Positions 1-5,300 of a stretch of 8,529 nt of DNA are shown here, one piece after another. Source of the stretch: an uncultured Oscillospiraceae bacterium. GTDB lineage: Bacteria > Bacillota > Clostridia > Oscillospirales > Oscillospiraceae. The notes beneath the pieces are model-generated. The model was not told the DNA's origin. It made no database searches and saw nothing but the letters and a program-made list of their open reading frames with translations. Positions within the stretch are counted from its first letter, which is position 1; each line of letters begins with the position of its first letter. The position numbers and the translations under genes are program-made. Location: assembly GCA_910587395.1 (NCBI GenBank), contig CAJULJ010000092.1:1-8529 (forward strand). The letters run 5' to 3'.

Positions 1-60
1 AAAACTACATTTTTTCCTCGGCGTTTTCTTTCATTTTATCACTGGCGCTGACACACCATC

Positions 61-92
61 GTGCGTAGGCTGGGGCCTGTGCCCACCCTACC
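61..92. repeat. Imperfect palindrome upstream of the operon terminator
   Basis: GTAGG (65-69) pairs with CCTAC (87-91) and TGGG (71-74) with CCCA (82-85), leaving one C-C mismatch and a 7-base loop. It sits in non-coding DNA beyond the 3' end of the minus-strand operon. It has no T-run, so it is not an obvious terminator. It could be a copy of a dispersed intergenic palindrome (REP-like), but only one copy lies in the window. The remaining bases 1-118 show no gene. Confidence 0.4.
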
Positions 93-118
93 TAAAACGG
101 GGTATTGACGCAAACAGC

Positions 119-146
119 GGGGCGGCTTCCGAAAGGAGGCCGCCCC
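119..146 (-). terminator. Hairpin terminator of the ABM/cupin operon
   Basis: A 12-bp stem (119-130 with 135-146, one G-U pair) closed by a GAAA tetraloop lies 6 bases beyond the minus-strand stop codon at 153. Read on the minus strand it is followed by only a short T-run (GCTGTTTG), so termination may be moderate. The position directly after the operon supports the call. Confidence 0.7.
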
Positions 147-152
147 ACTGGT

Positions 153-485
153 CTAATCCCTGATGAATTGCGAATCGCTGGTTGGAACTCCGCCTTCGTC
201 TGTGACATACCGCTCCGCCCGCATATGCAGGTCGTATTTCTCCCTCAGTTGGGCAATCGCCGCCATCATAGGGGAGGCGTGATGCAGGTCGAGGGCTTCC
301 TGATCCCTCCATTGGTCAATCAGCAAAACAGTTTCCGGGTCATCCATGGGGAAGAAGTAGGTATACCGCTCGTTCCCATCCTCCCGGCGGATCAGATCCG
401 CTGTCCCACTGCGCTCCATCTCCTCCGCAAATTTGCGGGCATTCCCGTTTTTCCCTGTGTAGTACAGGTTGACCACAATACTCAT
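153..485 (-). CDS. Antibiotic biosynthesis monooxygenase (ABM) fold protein
   Basis: The 110-aa product has the length and pattern of YgiN-like quinol monooxygenase/ABM proteins, which form dimeric ferredoxin-like folds. It begins with a beta strand (IVVNLYYT), then a helix (NARKFAEEMERSG), then the strand segment RYTYFFPMDDPETVLLIDQW, where ABM proteins carry an aromatic-rich strand and a conserved Trp. It ends with a helix containing HHASPMMAAIAQL. Family members oxidise quinones or other small aromatics without cofactors, and many act in stress responses; the substrate here is unknown. It is the last gene of a minus-strand operon, starting 13 bases after the cupin stop. No clear Shine-Dalgarno sequence precedes the ATG, so translation may depend on coupling to the cupin gene. 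Confidence 0.8.
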   Translation of the reverse strand: MSIVVNLYYTGKNGNARKFAEEMERSGTADLIRREDGNERYTYFFPMDDPETVLLIDQWRDQEALDLHHASPMMAAIAQLREKYDLHMRAERYVTDEGGVPTSDSQFIRD

Positions 486-498
486 GGTGCTGCTATGG

Positions 499-822
499 TC
501 AGAAGGATACCGTAAGCTGCATTTTGAACCGGGTCTCGCCGTACACGGCGTGGGGGATGTCCTTGGGCATGATCAGCGTCTCGCCCTCGTTCAGATGGAA
601 CACCTCGCCGCCCACGGTGAAGCGGCCTGTGCCCTCCAGTACCGTCACCATGGCGTCCCCGCCCGCCGCGTGGGTGGAGATCTCCTCGCCCTGGTCGAAG
701 GAGAAGATGGTCATGCTGACATGGTCGTTCTGCACTAAGGTCTTGCTCACCACCTGGCCCTCCTGGTAGTCCACCAGGTCTTTCAGCTTCAAAGCAGACT
801 GCTTTTGAATGTTTTTATACAT
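499..822 (-). CDS. Small single-domain cupin protein
   Basis: The 107-aa product is a single cupin beta-barrel. Motif 1 is seen as GEEISTH(51)AAGGDAMVTVLEGTG and motif 2 as LIMPKDIPH(91)AV. H51 and H91 are candidate metal ligands. The usual H-x-H of motif 1 is reduced to one His (H-A-A), so metal binding may be altered. Small cupins of this type act as isomerases, dioxygenases or ligand sensors, and the sequence alone does not decide. GGAGG at 831-835, 8 bases before the ATG, fixes the start. It lies 33 bases downstream of the zinc-ribbon gene and 13 bases upstream of the ABM gene. A cupin paired with an ABM monooxygenase suggests processing of a small aromatic or quinone compound (inference). 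Confidence 0.88.
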   Translation of the reverse strand: MYKNIQKQSALKLKDLVDYQEGQVVSKTLVQNDHVSMTIFSFDQGEEISTHAAGGDAMVTVLEGTGRFTVGGEVFHLNEGETLIMPKDIPHAVYGETRFKMQLTVSF

Positions 823-855
823 GGCACGATCCTCCGTTATTCCATATTTTCGATC

Positions 856-1350
856 TCAATATGACCCTTGGATAAAGTCGACCAGCTTTGTGTTGAACTC
901 CCCGTTATCACTCAGCGCTTCAAACACCCGGTTCGCCTGCTCCCGCGGCGCTTCGCCCTCTATGGCGGGCAAATGGACAGACATGAGGAAAGCGGCGGAA
1001 CGCCCGCCCTCCTGCCGTACCCACACATTCCCGACCAGTTCGCTGCGGTTCGCGGGATTTTCGCCGTATTCCACCGCGATGTCCACGATCATCCGGCTGT
1101 GGATTTGCAGCGCCGTGGCGGGCACCCGGAAGGAAAAGGAGCTGAACATGGAGAACTCGGCGTCCTCATAATCGGGGATCCGGGGCCTCTCCAAATGCTC
1201 GCTTTCGCTCAGCTCCGCCATGCGCTGGGCAAATTCTTTCTGTTCTTCTTCATTGGCGGGCCGGACTTCGTATTTCCCGCAGTCGGGGCACTGTTCCGTT
1301 TCCTCGCTCCGGCTGAAGATAAATCCACAGTTATCACAAGTGTAAATCAT
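856..1350 (-). CDS. Zinc-ribbon-containing hypothetical protein
   Basis: The 164-aa product begins with a rubredoxin-like zinc ribbon: C5-x2-C8 and C21-x2-C24 in the first 25 residues. A charged helix follows (about 33-52), then a domain of about 110 residues that I do not recognise, with beta-rich segments such as SSFSFRVPATALQIHS and SAAFLMSVHLPAIEG. It is the first gene of the minus-strand operon with the cupin and ABM proteins. The ATG at 1350 lies about 12 bases below the predicted transcription start; its ribosome binding site (GGTGAT) is weak. Iron or zinc binding at the N-terminus is likely from the cysteine spacing; any further function is unknown. Confidence 0.7.
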   Translation of the reverse strand: MIYTCDNCGFIFSRSEETEQCPDCGKYEVRPANEEEQKEFAQRMAELSESEHLERPRIPDYEDAEFSMFSSFSFRVPATALQIHSRMIVDIAVEYGENPANRSELVGNVWVRQEGGRSAAFLMSVHLPAIEGEAPREQANRVFEALSDNGEFNTKLVDFIQGSY

Positions 1351-1368
1351 GTTACATCACCGTTCCTC

Positions 1369-1397
1369 ATTATAACAAGGGCGGTGCATTTTTACAA
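1369..1397 (-). promoter_or_regulatory. Promoter of the zinc-ribbon/cupin/ABM operon
   Basis: On the minus strand TTGTAA (1392-1397) and a perfect TATAAT (1369-1374) are 17 bases apart, and the -10 is preceded by TG-T, an extended -10 element. The predicted start near 1362 leaves a leader of only about 12 bases before the ATG at 1350. The -35 overlaps the plus-strand ribosome binding site at 1396-1402, so the two opposing genes share control DNA. Confidence 0.65.
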
Positions 1398-1402
1398 GGA
1401 GG
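1396..1402 (+). promoter_or_regulatory. Shine-Dalgarno site of the small plus-strand ORF
   Basis: AAGGAGG is a full-strength site but is 18 bases from the first ATG (1421). At the ideal 9-base distance the in-frame codon is ATA (1412). This suggests either a rare ATA start or a start codon lost by a G-to-A change. Confidence 0.5.
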
Positions 1403-1420
1403 CGTTTTCCTATAGAACCC

Positions 1421-1576
1421 ATGTACCCCGCCTTGGACCGCGCCGCATTCCTCATCGAGCGCACCTGTGTGCCCAGGCACTATCCGCCCATCTACTGCGC
1501 CGAGGCCGCCCAGCTGCTGGCCATGCTGGATGCGGCCCGTCAGCAAAACACCACGCAGGAACAGGACAGGCACTAA
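1421..1576 (+). CDS. Small hypothetical protein, 51 codons
   Basis: Translation gives 51 residues from MYPALDRAAFLIERT through a Cys/Pro/Tyr-rich centre (CVPRHYPPIYCAEAAQLLAM) to a polar tail. The pattern of an amphipathic helix, a turn containing two Cys, and a second helix looks like a real small protein. The AAGGAGG upstream supports translation, though its spacing fits an in-frame ATA at 1412 (adding Ile/Met-Glu-Pro) better than the ATG. I do not recognise the family; similar small ORFs occur on clostridial mobile elements, but I cannot verify a match here. Its TAA overlaps the stop codon of the convergent MmcQ-like gene by three bases. It may be a remnant if the start codon has been lost. 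Confidence 0.5.
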   Translation: MYPALDRAAFLIERTCVPRHYPPIYCAEAAQLLAMLDAARQQNTTQEQDRH

Positions 1577-1956
1577 TCCCTTTTCCGCTTCGGGGCCACG
1601 CTGTCGTAGCTGAGTTCTACCAGCGGGTAGATCTCCTCATCCGGCAGGGTCTCATACAGCAGCACGGAGATCCAGGAGCCTTTGCTCATGTGGTATGCCG
1701 GACGGAACCCATCCTGGGCCAGCAGGGAACCCACCAGCACCGGCCCGCATTTCAAGTCCATCACGTCGGCGGTGCCATCCCCCGGGAGATCCAGGCTTTT
1801 CCAGGCCACATCCATAATGATGGCGAACCACTTCCGGCTGGCAGGCTGGCGGAACACGGCGTAGTTGGGATACCGTGCCCATAAATATTCCGGCTCCACA
1901 GAGTATCTGTCCAGGATATGACGCGCCATGCGCTCCCGCTGGGAAAGCTGTGCCAT
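1573..1956 (-). CDS. MmcQ/YjbR family protein
   Basis: The 127-aa product matches MmcQ/YjbR proteins in length and landmarks: EYLWARYPNYAVFR near residues 23-36, the KWFAIIMDV strand, DLKCGP at about 67-72, the PAYHMSKGSWISVLL segment at about 85-99, and a C-terminal LVELSYDSV. The fold resembles a double-wing DNA-binding or CyaY-like domain; the biochemical role of the family is unsettled. The ATG at 1956 is preceded by a GGGGGA ribosome binding site. It stands alone on the minus strand, meeting a small plus-strand ORF tail to tail and lying back to back with the C39 peptidase gene, whose start is only 62 bases away. Confidence 0.88.
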   Translation of the reverse strand: MAQLSQRERMARHILDRYSVEPEYLWARYPNYAVFRQPASRKWFAIIMDVAWKSLDLPGDGTADVMDLKCGPVLVGSLLAQDGFRPAYHMSKGSWISVLLYETLPDEEIYPLVELSYDSVAPKRKRD

Positions 1957-2018
1957 ACCAATCCCCCGTTTCTGCCATCATCATATCACTTATTCTTTTC
2001 AAAGTCGAGGTGTCTGAC

Positions 2019-3374
2019 TTGAATGACAACGAAAAAAGCGGCCTGGAACAGGCCGCCAGCGCCGCCCACACTGTACACGGCGCCGTGAAAACCGGCAAGG
2101 CCATCGCCTCCGCTGCCAAAGGCGCGGCGGTGGGCGGGCCCTATGGAGCGGCGGCAGGTCTTGCATTGGCTGCGGGCCAGCATGGGAAAAAGCTGCTGGC
2201 GGCAGTAGCTGTTCTGCTGATGCTCCCGGTGCTATTCGTCCTCATGCTCCCGGGACTGATTTTCGGCGGACTGACCAGCAGCGGCGCGCCCGGCCAGCCT
2301 ATCCTCAACAACGGCGACGCCATCACCGCACAGATGGACAGCATCGCCGCCGCCATTGATGAGATCCTGGCCGAGGGTGTGGAGGACGCCAAAGCTCGGG
2401 CTGCCCAAGACTTTGCCAGCACCGGCGGGGACAACTATGAGGTCGTCCAGCCCTTCACCGTGTCCAGCAACACCAACTCCTTCATCGGCCAATACTGCGC
2501 CGCCAAGGAGGAGAGCTGGGAGGAAATCTCCCTGGAGGACTTGAAGCAGCTCCTGCGAAACGGGAAGGGGCATCTGTATTCCTTCACCCGCGCCAGCGAG
2601 ACCCGGACGGTGGAGGCGGACGACCCGGACACCCCGGACGTGGTGGAGACCAAGCAGGAGACGTGGTACATCTACACCCTGGCTTACAACGGGGAGGCCT
2701 ATTTTGCCGACCAGGTTTTCCACCTGTCCGACGACCAAAAGGCGCTGGCCGGGAACTATGCCCAGAACCTCAGCCTGTTCCTGAACGACGGCTCCATCCA
2801 GCACACCGAGTACACTGGCGGCACCATTACCTCCCTGGGGGACGTGCGTTTCACGGACGGGGCCACTGAGGTGGTCTACTTCAATCAGCTGGATCAACGG
2901 TACGCCAACCAGCCCTTCGGCACGGACAACATCGGCGGTTACGGCTGCGGCCCCACCTCCATGGCCATCGTGGTGTCCTCCCTGACGGATGAGATCGTGG
3001 ACCCCATCGCCATGGCCAAGTGGGCCTATGAAAACGGCGGCTGGTGCAAGGGGCAAGGCTCCTACCATTCGCTGATTCCCAATGCCGCCAAAGCCTGGGG
3101 CCTGAACGTAGAAGGCTGCAAGGCCAACGAGCCCCAGCGCATTTTGGACGCGCTCAGCCAGGGCAAGCTGGTGGTGGCCCTCATGTCCAAGGGGCATTTT
3201 ACCACCACCGGCCATTTCATTGTTCTCCGGGGTGTGCAGGACGGAAAGATCCTGGTGGCCGACCCGGCCAGCACCTCCCGGAGCCAAAAGGCGTGGGATC
3301 TGTCCATCATCCTCAAGGAGGCGGGGCACCGGGCCGGGGCGGGCGGGCCGTTCTGGATCATCGGCCCTGGGTAA
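2019..3374 (+). CDS. Membrane-anchored C39-type cysteine peptidase, CD1108-like ICE protein
   Basis: From the TTG start the product is 451 aa: a cytoplasmic Ala/Gly-rich N-terminus, one membrane segment (about 57-82), an extracellular linker/adaptor region (about 85-280), and a Peptidase_C39_2-like domain to the end. The catalytic set is visible: NQLDQRYANQPFG before GYGC(310)GPTSMA, H399 in GHFIVLRG, and D415 in VADPAS. The adaptor region (KGHLYSFTRASETRT, WYIYTLAYNGEAYFADQVF, YAQNLSLFL) resembles CD1108-type mobile-element proteins as I remember them. Such proteins are thought to act on peptidoglycan or pilus proteins at the conjugation site. TTG at 2019 is preferred because GAGGTG (2007-2012) lies 6 bases upstream; GTG at 2010 has no such site. 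In-frame codons reaching back to 1875 are antisense to MmcQ. No other transfer genes are in the window, so it may be an isolated remnant, though the catalytic residues are intact. Confidence 0.82.
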   Translation: MNDNEKSGLEQAASAAHTVHGAVKTGKAIASAAKGAAVGGPYGAAAGLALAAGQHGKKLLAAVAVLLMLPVLFVLMLPGLIFGGLTSSGAPGQPILNNGDAITAQMDSIAAAIDEILAEGVEDAKARAAQDFASTGGDNYEVVQPFTVSSNTNSFIGQYCAAKEESWEEISLEDLKQLLRNGKGHLYSFTRASETRTVEADDPDTPDVVETKQETWYIYTLAYNGEAYFADQVFHLSDDQKALAGNYAQNLSLFLNDGSIQHTEYTGGTITSLGDVRFTDGATEVVYFNQLDQRYANQPFGTDNIGGYGCGPTSMAIVVSSLTDEIVDPIAMAKWAYENGGWCKGQGSYHSLIPNAAKAWGLNVEGCKANEPQRILDALSQGKLVVALMSKGHFTTTGHFIVLRGVQDGKILVADPASTSRSQKAWDLSIILKEAGHRAGAGGPFWIIGPG

Positions 3375-3378
3375 CACA

Positions 3379-3408
3379 AACGGGCGCCCCATAACGGGGG
3401 CGCCCGTT
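3379..3408. terminator. Convergent-gene hairpin, probably bidirectional terminator
   Basis: A perfect 12-bp stem AACGGGCGCCCC (3379-3390) / GGGGCGCCCGTT (3397-3408) with a 6-base loop starts 4 bases after the peptidase stop and lies 24 bases past the end of the opposing nuclease gene. There is no long T-run on either strand; the minus strand has the richer one (GTTTGTGTT). The position between converging genes supports a two-way terminator. Confidence 0.72.
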
Positions 3409-3432
3409 CAATCGTGCGTCAGCTATGTGCGC

Positions 3433-3654
3433 TCACGAGTTCCAGTACAGCTCTACCTTTTCCTCGGCGGCCTGCGGCAACAATTCAAACTGCTTCACCA
3501 ACTCCTGGGCAATAGCCGTTTTATCTGCCGCAAAGTTTTTCAGGGTGATCACCATGGCACGGATGCCCTTTTCAATACCTTCCTGTCTGGCGTCCTTCGC
3601 CACATTATACTCATGAATCTCCGCTACACGCTCCTGATCGAATAAGGTCACCAT
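3433..3654 (-). CDS. Possible intragenic RpnS-like C-terminal product of rpn (73 aa)
   Basis: Inside the nuclease gene, AAGGAGGTG (3664-3672), a 9-base match to the 16S rRNA 3' end, precedes an in-frame ATG at 3654 (residue M212). The spacing from AGGAGG is 11 bases. A second site, GAGGAG (3706-3711), lies 9 bases before M198 at 3696, which would give 87 aa. The product would contain the C-terminal helical region without the nuclease core. In E. coli, some Rpn toxins are held in check by a short C-terminal protein made from an internal start; the arrangement here is alike by inference. The nucleotides also encode Lys-Glu-Val, so chance is possible. Confidence 0.35.
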   Translation of the reverse strand: MVTLFDQERVAEIHEYNVAKDARQEGIEKGIRAMVITLKNFAADKTAIAQELVKQFELLPQAAEEKVELYWNS

Positions 3655-4287
3655 AATATCCCGCACCTCCTTCTGCCGTGATGCCAGGAACGGCATCAAA
3701 ATGTTCTCCTCGCCGCAGATCCGCAGCGTCTCCTCCACTGCTTTCTTAGTATAGCCGTACTGCTTCCGCTGGGTGTCCGATATCTCACAGAAGCGGATAT
3801 ACTGGTCTACAATATTTCCTTCCCCCATGTCCCGCAAGACCTTGATCTCAATCTCGGCGCTGCCAGGGCCGTCGTACATATCGGACAGACGTAGGATCTC
3901 CGGCAGCTGGCGGGGTGCGCCAGCATAAATCATATACAGCTCTGGGCGGGGGATGGGCACGGGCTTGCCCCCATAGAGATCCAGCTTGTGATCATCCACA
4001 TATTCCTTGTAGGTAGCAGCCAAGTAAAGCAGCATCCGCAATGCGATGTTTACGGAAAATTTGGATTGCGCCTCCACCAGGAGAATCAATTTGTCCCGCA
4101 CCTGAAAGCCCAGGTCGTTGGTGATGCCATTGGTCAGGACGTGCTCCAGGGTGACCAGTTTGCAGTCCGCCTCCGTCACATCGGTATCCTCGGGATGGAG
4201 TGCCAGATAGAGCTGCCGGGTGTTTTCCGGCTGGCGGAACACAAAGCTGAATACGCTGTCCTTCGCCGTATACTTCATCTCAGCCAT
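3433..4287 (-). CDS. Rpn family PD-(D/E)XK nuclease / putative transposase
   Basis: The 284-aa product has the Rpn layout. The N-terminus DSVFSFVFRQPEN (10-22) is the usual opening, followed by LYLALHP and a nuclease core with D58 (NDLGFQV) and E72-x-Q74 (LILLVEAQS), the E-x-Q variant of PD-(D/E)XK. A helical region with RMLLYLAATY and a charged C-terminus with EGIEKGIRAM follow. Rpn proteins are DNA endonucleases linked to RecA-independent recombination and, in E. coli, to phage defence and self-toxicity. The start at 4287 is set by AAAGGAGG (4295-4302), 7 bases upstream; upstream in-frame codons lack such support. Promoter TTGCGC (4333-4338) and TATAAT (4310-4315) are 17 bases apart. Strong internal Shine-Dalgarno sites suggest a separate C-terminal product. 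No terminal inverted repeats were seen, so it is not an obvious insertion sequence. Confidence 0.9.
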   Translation of the reverse strand: MAEMKYTAKDSVFSFVFRQPENTRQLYLALHPEDTDVTEADCKLVTLEHVLTNGITNDLGFQVRDKLILLVEAQSKFSVNIALRMLLYLAATYKEYVDDHKLDLYGGKPVPIPRPELYMIYAGAPRQLPEILRLSDMYDGPGSAEIEIKVLRDMGEGNIVDQYIRFCEISDTQRKQYGYTKKAVEETLRICGEENILMPFLASRQKEVRDIMVTLFDQERVAEIHEYNVAKDARQEGIEKGIRAMVITLKNFAADKTAIAQELVKQFELLPQAAEEKVELYWNS

Positions 4288-4309
4288 AGCATCCCCTCCT
4301 TTGATTCCT

Positions 4310-4338
4310 ATTATAACGGATTCCGCCCCGCCGCGCAA
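4310..4338 (-). promoter_or_regulatory. Promoter of the Rpn-family nuclease gene, with overlapping inverted repeat
   Basis: The minus strand shows TATAAT (4310-4315) and TTGCGC (4333-4338) with 17 bases between them. An inverted repeat CCCCGCC (4326-4332) / GGCGGGG (4341-4347) with an 8-base loop straddles the -35. It may be an operator or a transcript hairpin; which one cannot be decided from sequence. Confidence 0.6.
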
Positions 4339-4371
4339 GTGGCGGGGACAAAAGTTCAAAATGATTTGGAG

Positions 4372-4683
4372 ATGATATCAATTACACTCAGGCTGTATCA
4401 ATTTCTCTCCGCCTGCCAAGGGAATTGGCGCAACAGCGTCCATATCTCCACCGATGGCCCTAGTTACCTTCTGTCCGCAGACCGGGACGGCCGGCCCATC
4501 GTGATGGCTGTGGAACAGTTCCAGCAGCTCACGGGTGAGGTCATTGACCCTGCTGAGTGCTGCGGCCAGCTCACGGAGGATGCCTTCAAATCGCTGTACG
4601 CCCAATATCTGCTCTGGAATATGCCGTCATCGGAGGCAGACCCACTTGCTATCCTCTGCCAAGGCCTACCTGCCGCATTATAA
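4372..4683 (+). CDS. Conserved-looking hypothetical protein, 103 aa
   Basis: The 103-aa product starts ISITLRLYQFLSACQGNW, then a beta-rich middle (SVHISTDGPSYLLSADRDGR, PIVMAVEQFQQLTGEV) and a helical C-terminal region (LTEDAFKSLYAQYLLWNM). I do not recognise the family. It could be a small soluble regulatory or DNA-associated protein, with no catalytic motif seen. The ATG at 4372 directly follows GGAG (4368-4371), too close for standard initiation. A four-codon ORF (4361-4375, ATG-ATT-TGG-AGA-TGA) overlaps the start, so translational coupling is possible. A strong terminator begins 14 bases after the stop, which supports a real single-gene unit. It is divergent from the Rpn gene with 84 bases between the starts. 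Confidence 0.62.
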   Translation: MISITLRLYQFLSACQGNWRNSVHISTDGPSYLLSADRDGRPIVMAVEQFQQLTGEVIDPAECCGQLTEDAFKSLYAQYLLWNMPSSEADPLAILCQGLPAAL

Positions 4684-4696
4684 ATTCACCGCTTTA

Positions 4697-4730
4697 CCCG
4701 CCCTGGAGTGTCCTCCAGGGCGGGTTTTTT
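4697..4730 (+). terminator. Rho-independent terminator
   Basis: A perfect 12-bp stem (CCCGCCCTGGAG 4697-4708, CTCCAGGGCGGG 4713-4724) with a TGTC loop is followed at once by six T residues (4725-4730). This is a canonical intrinsic terminator closing the 103-aa gene and insulating the downstream operon. Confidence 0.95.
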
Positions 4731-4774
4731 GCTGTTCACAGAAATTTTACAGAAATGACGGCCCATTTTGTGCC

Positions 4775-4844
4775 TTGAGCGGTGCGTAATAAATCAGGAA
4801 GTATTTTCAGAACTATCTCAAAATCGGTGAAGCCCACCCAATAG
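4775..4844 (+). promoter_or_regulatory. Possible structured leader of the DUF3268 gene
   Basis: TTGAG (4775-4779) can pair with CTCAA (4817-4821), enclosing a short GGAA-gtat-TTTC hairpin. GGTG (4826-4829) pairs with CACC (4835-4838), and CTAT (4813-4816) with ATAG (4841-4844) as an alternative. CACC could instead pair with GGTG at 4781-4784, making a pseudoknot. The stems are short. A conserved RNA motif upstream of DUF3268 genes has been described in bacteria (knowledge of its existence only); I cannot confirm that this is it. No convincing promoter was found at 4731-4862. Confidence 0.3.
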
Positions 4845-4862
4845 AAAAAAGGAGTGATCCCC

Positions 4863-5267
4863 ATGAAACGAGTGAATATCAAATGCCCCTACTGCGGCTC
4901 CCGGGCGCTTCTGCGTCCCGCGTCTGTGGTATACGGTGCCAATGCCATAGATCCTGCCGCACCCTACTATGTCTGCGCCCGCTATCCGGCCTGTAATTCC
5001 TACGTGGCCGCCCACAGGGACACACGCCTGCCCATGGGTACCCTGGCCGACAGGAAGCTGCGCCGCAAACGTATTGAGGCCCACAAAACCTTTAACCGAC
5101 TGTGGACAAGCGGACTGATGGGCAAGAAGCAGGCGTACCGCTGGCTCCAGGCCAAGCTGAATCTGCCGGAACAGGAGGCCCACATCGGCAGGTTTTCCCT
5201 GTTCCGCTGTGAACAGGTCATCCGGCTGTGCGAAGAATATTTCCCGACTGTAAGCCATGCGGCATAG
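4863..5267 (+). CDS. DUF3268 zinc-finger-containing protein
   Basis: The 134-aa product starts with a zinc-binding region: C8-P-Y-C11-G, then C38 and C44 in VCARYPACNSYV with H51 close by, matching the zinc-finger domain of DUF3268 proteins. The second half is basic and helical (LADRKLRRKRIEAH, FNRLWTSGLMGKKQAYRWLQAKL), then a helix ending RCEQVIRLCEEYF. The pattern recalls ferredoxin-type or topoisomerase C-terminal zinc fingers and suggests nucleic-acid binding. Family members are common on clostridial ICEs and phages; no precise role is known. The ATG at 4863 is chosen because AAAAAAGGAG (4845-4854) is 8 bases upstream; a GTG at 4854 lies within that site. It is the first gene of a run with the sigma factor and winged-helix protein. 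Confidence 0.85.
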   Translation: MKRVNIKCPYCGSRALLRPASVVYGANAIDPAAPYYVCARYPACNSYVAAHRDTRLPMGTLADRKLRRKRIEAHKTFNRLWTSGLMGKKQAYRWLQAKLNLPEQEAHIGRFSLFRCEQVIRLCEEYFPTVSHAA

Positions 5268-5300
5268 CGTTTGCCGTCTCACGAAAGAAAGGTGATCCCA

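Noticed and set aside
868..1884. Long plus-strand open frame (338 codons) across the zinc-ribbon gene, small ORF and MmcQ gene
   Set aside because: It runs antisense through two recognisable genes and shows only Pro/His/Arg-rich shadow sequence.
1875..2018. Upstream extension of the C39 peptidase to ATG at 1875
   Set aside because: The added residues are the antisense of the MmcQ-like gene, while TTG at 2019 has a GAGGTG site 6 bases upstream.
2232..3392. Long minus-strand open frame (386 codons) opposite the C39 peptidase
   Set aside because: It is antisense to a gene with clear catalytic motifs, its translation is a low-complexity Gly/Val/Leu/His mix without a domain, and high GC keeps such frames open by chance.
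3433..4287. Insertion sequence, because Rpn proteins are often labelled transposase
   Set aside because: No terminal inverted repeats or target-site duplications were seen, and the gene has its own promoter; the protein is a PD-(D/E)XK nuclease rather than a DDE transposase.
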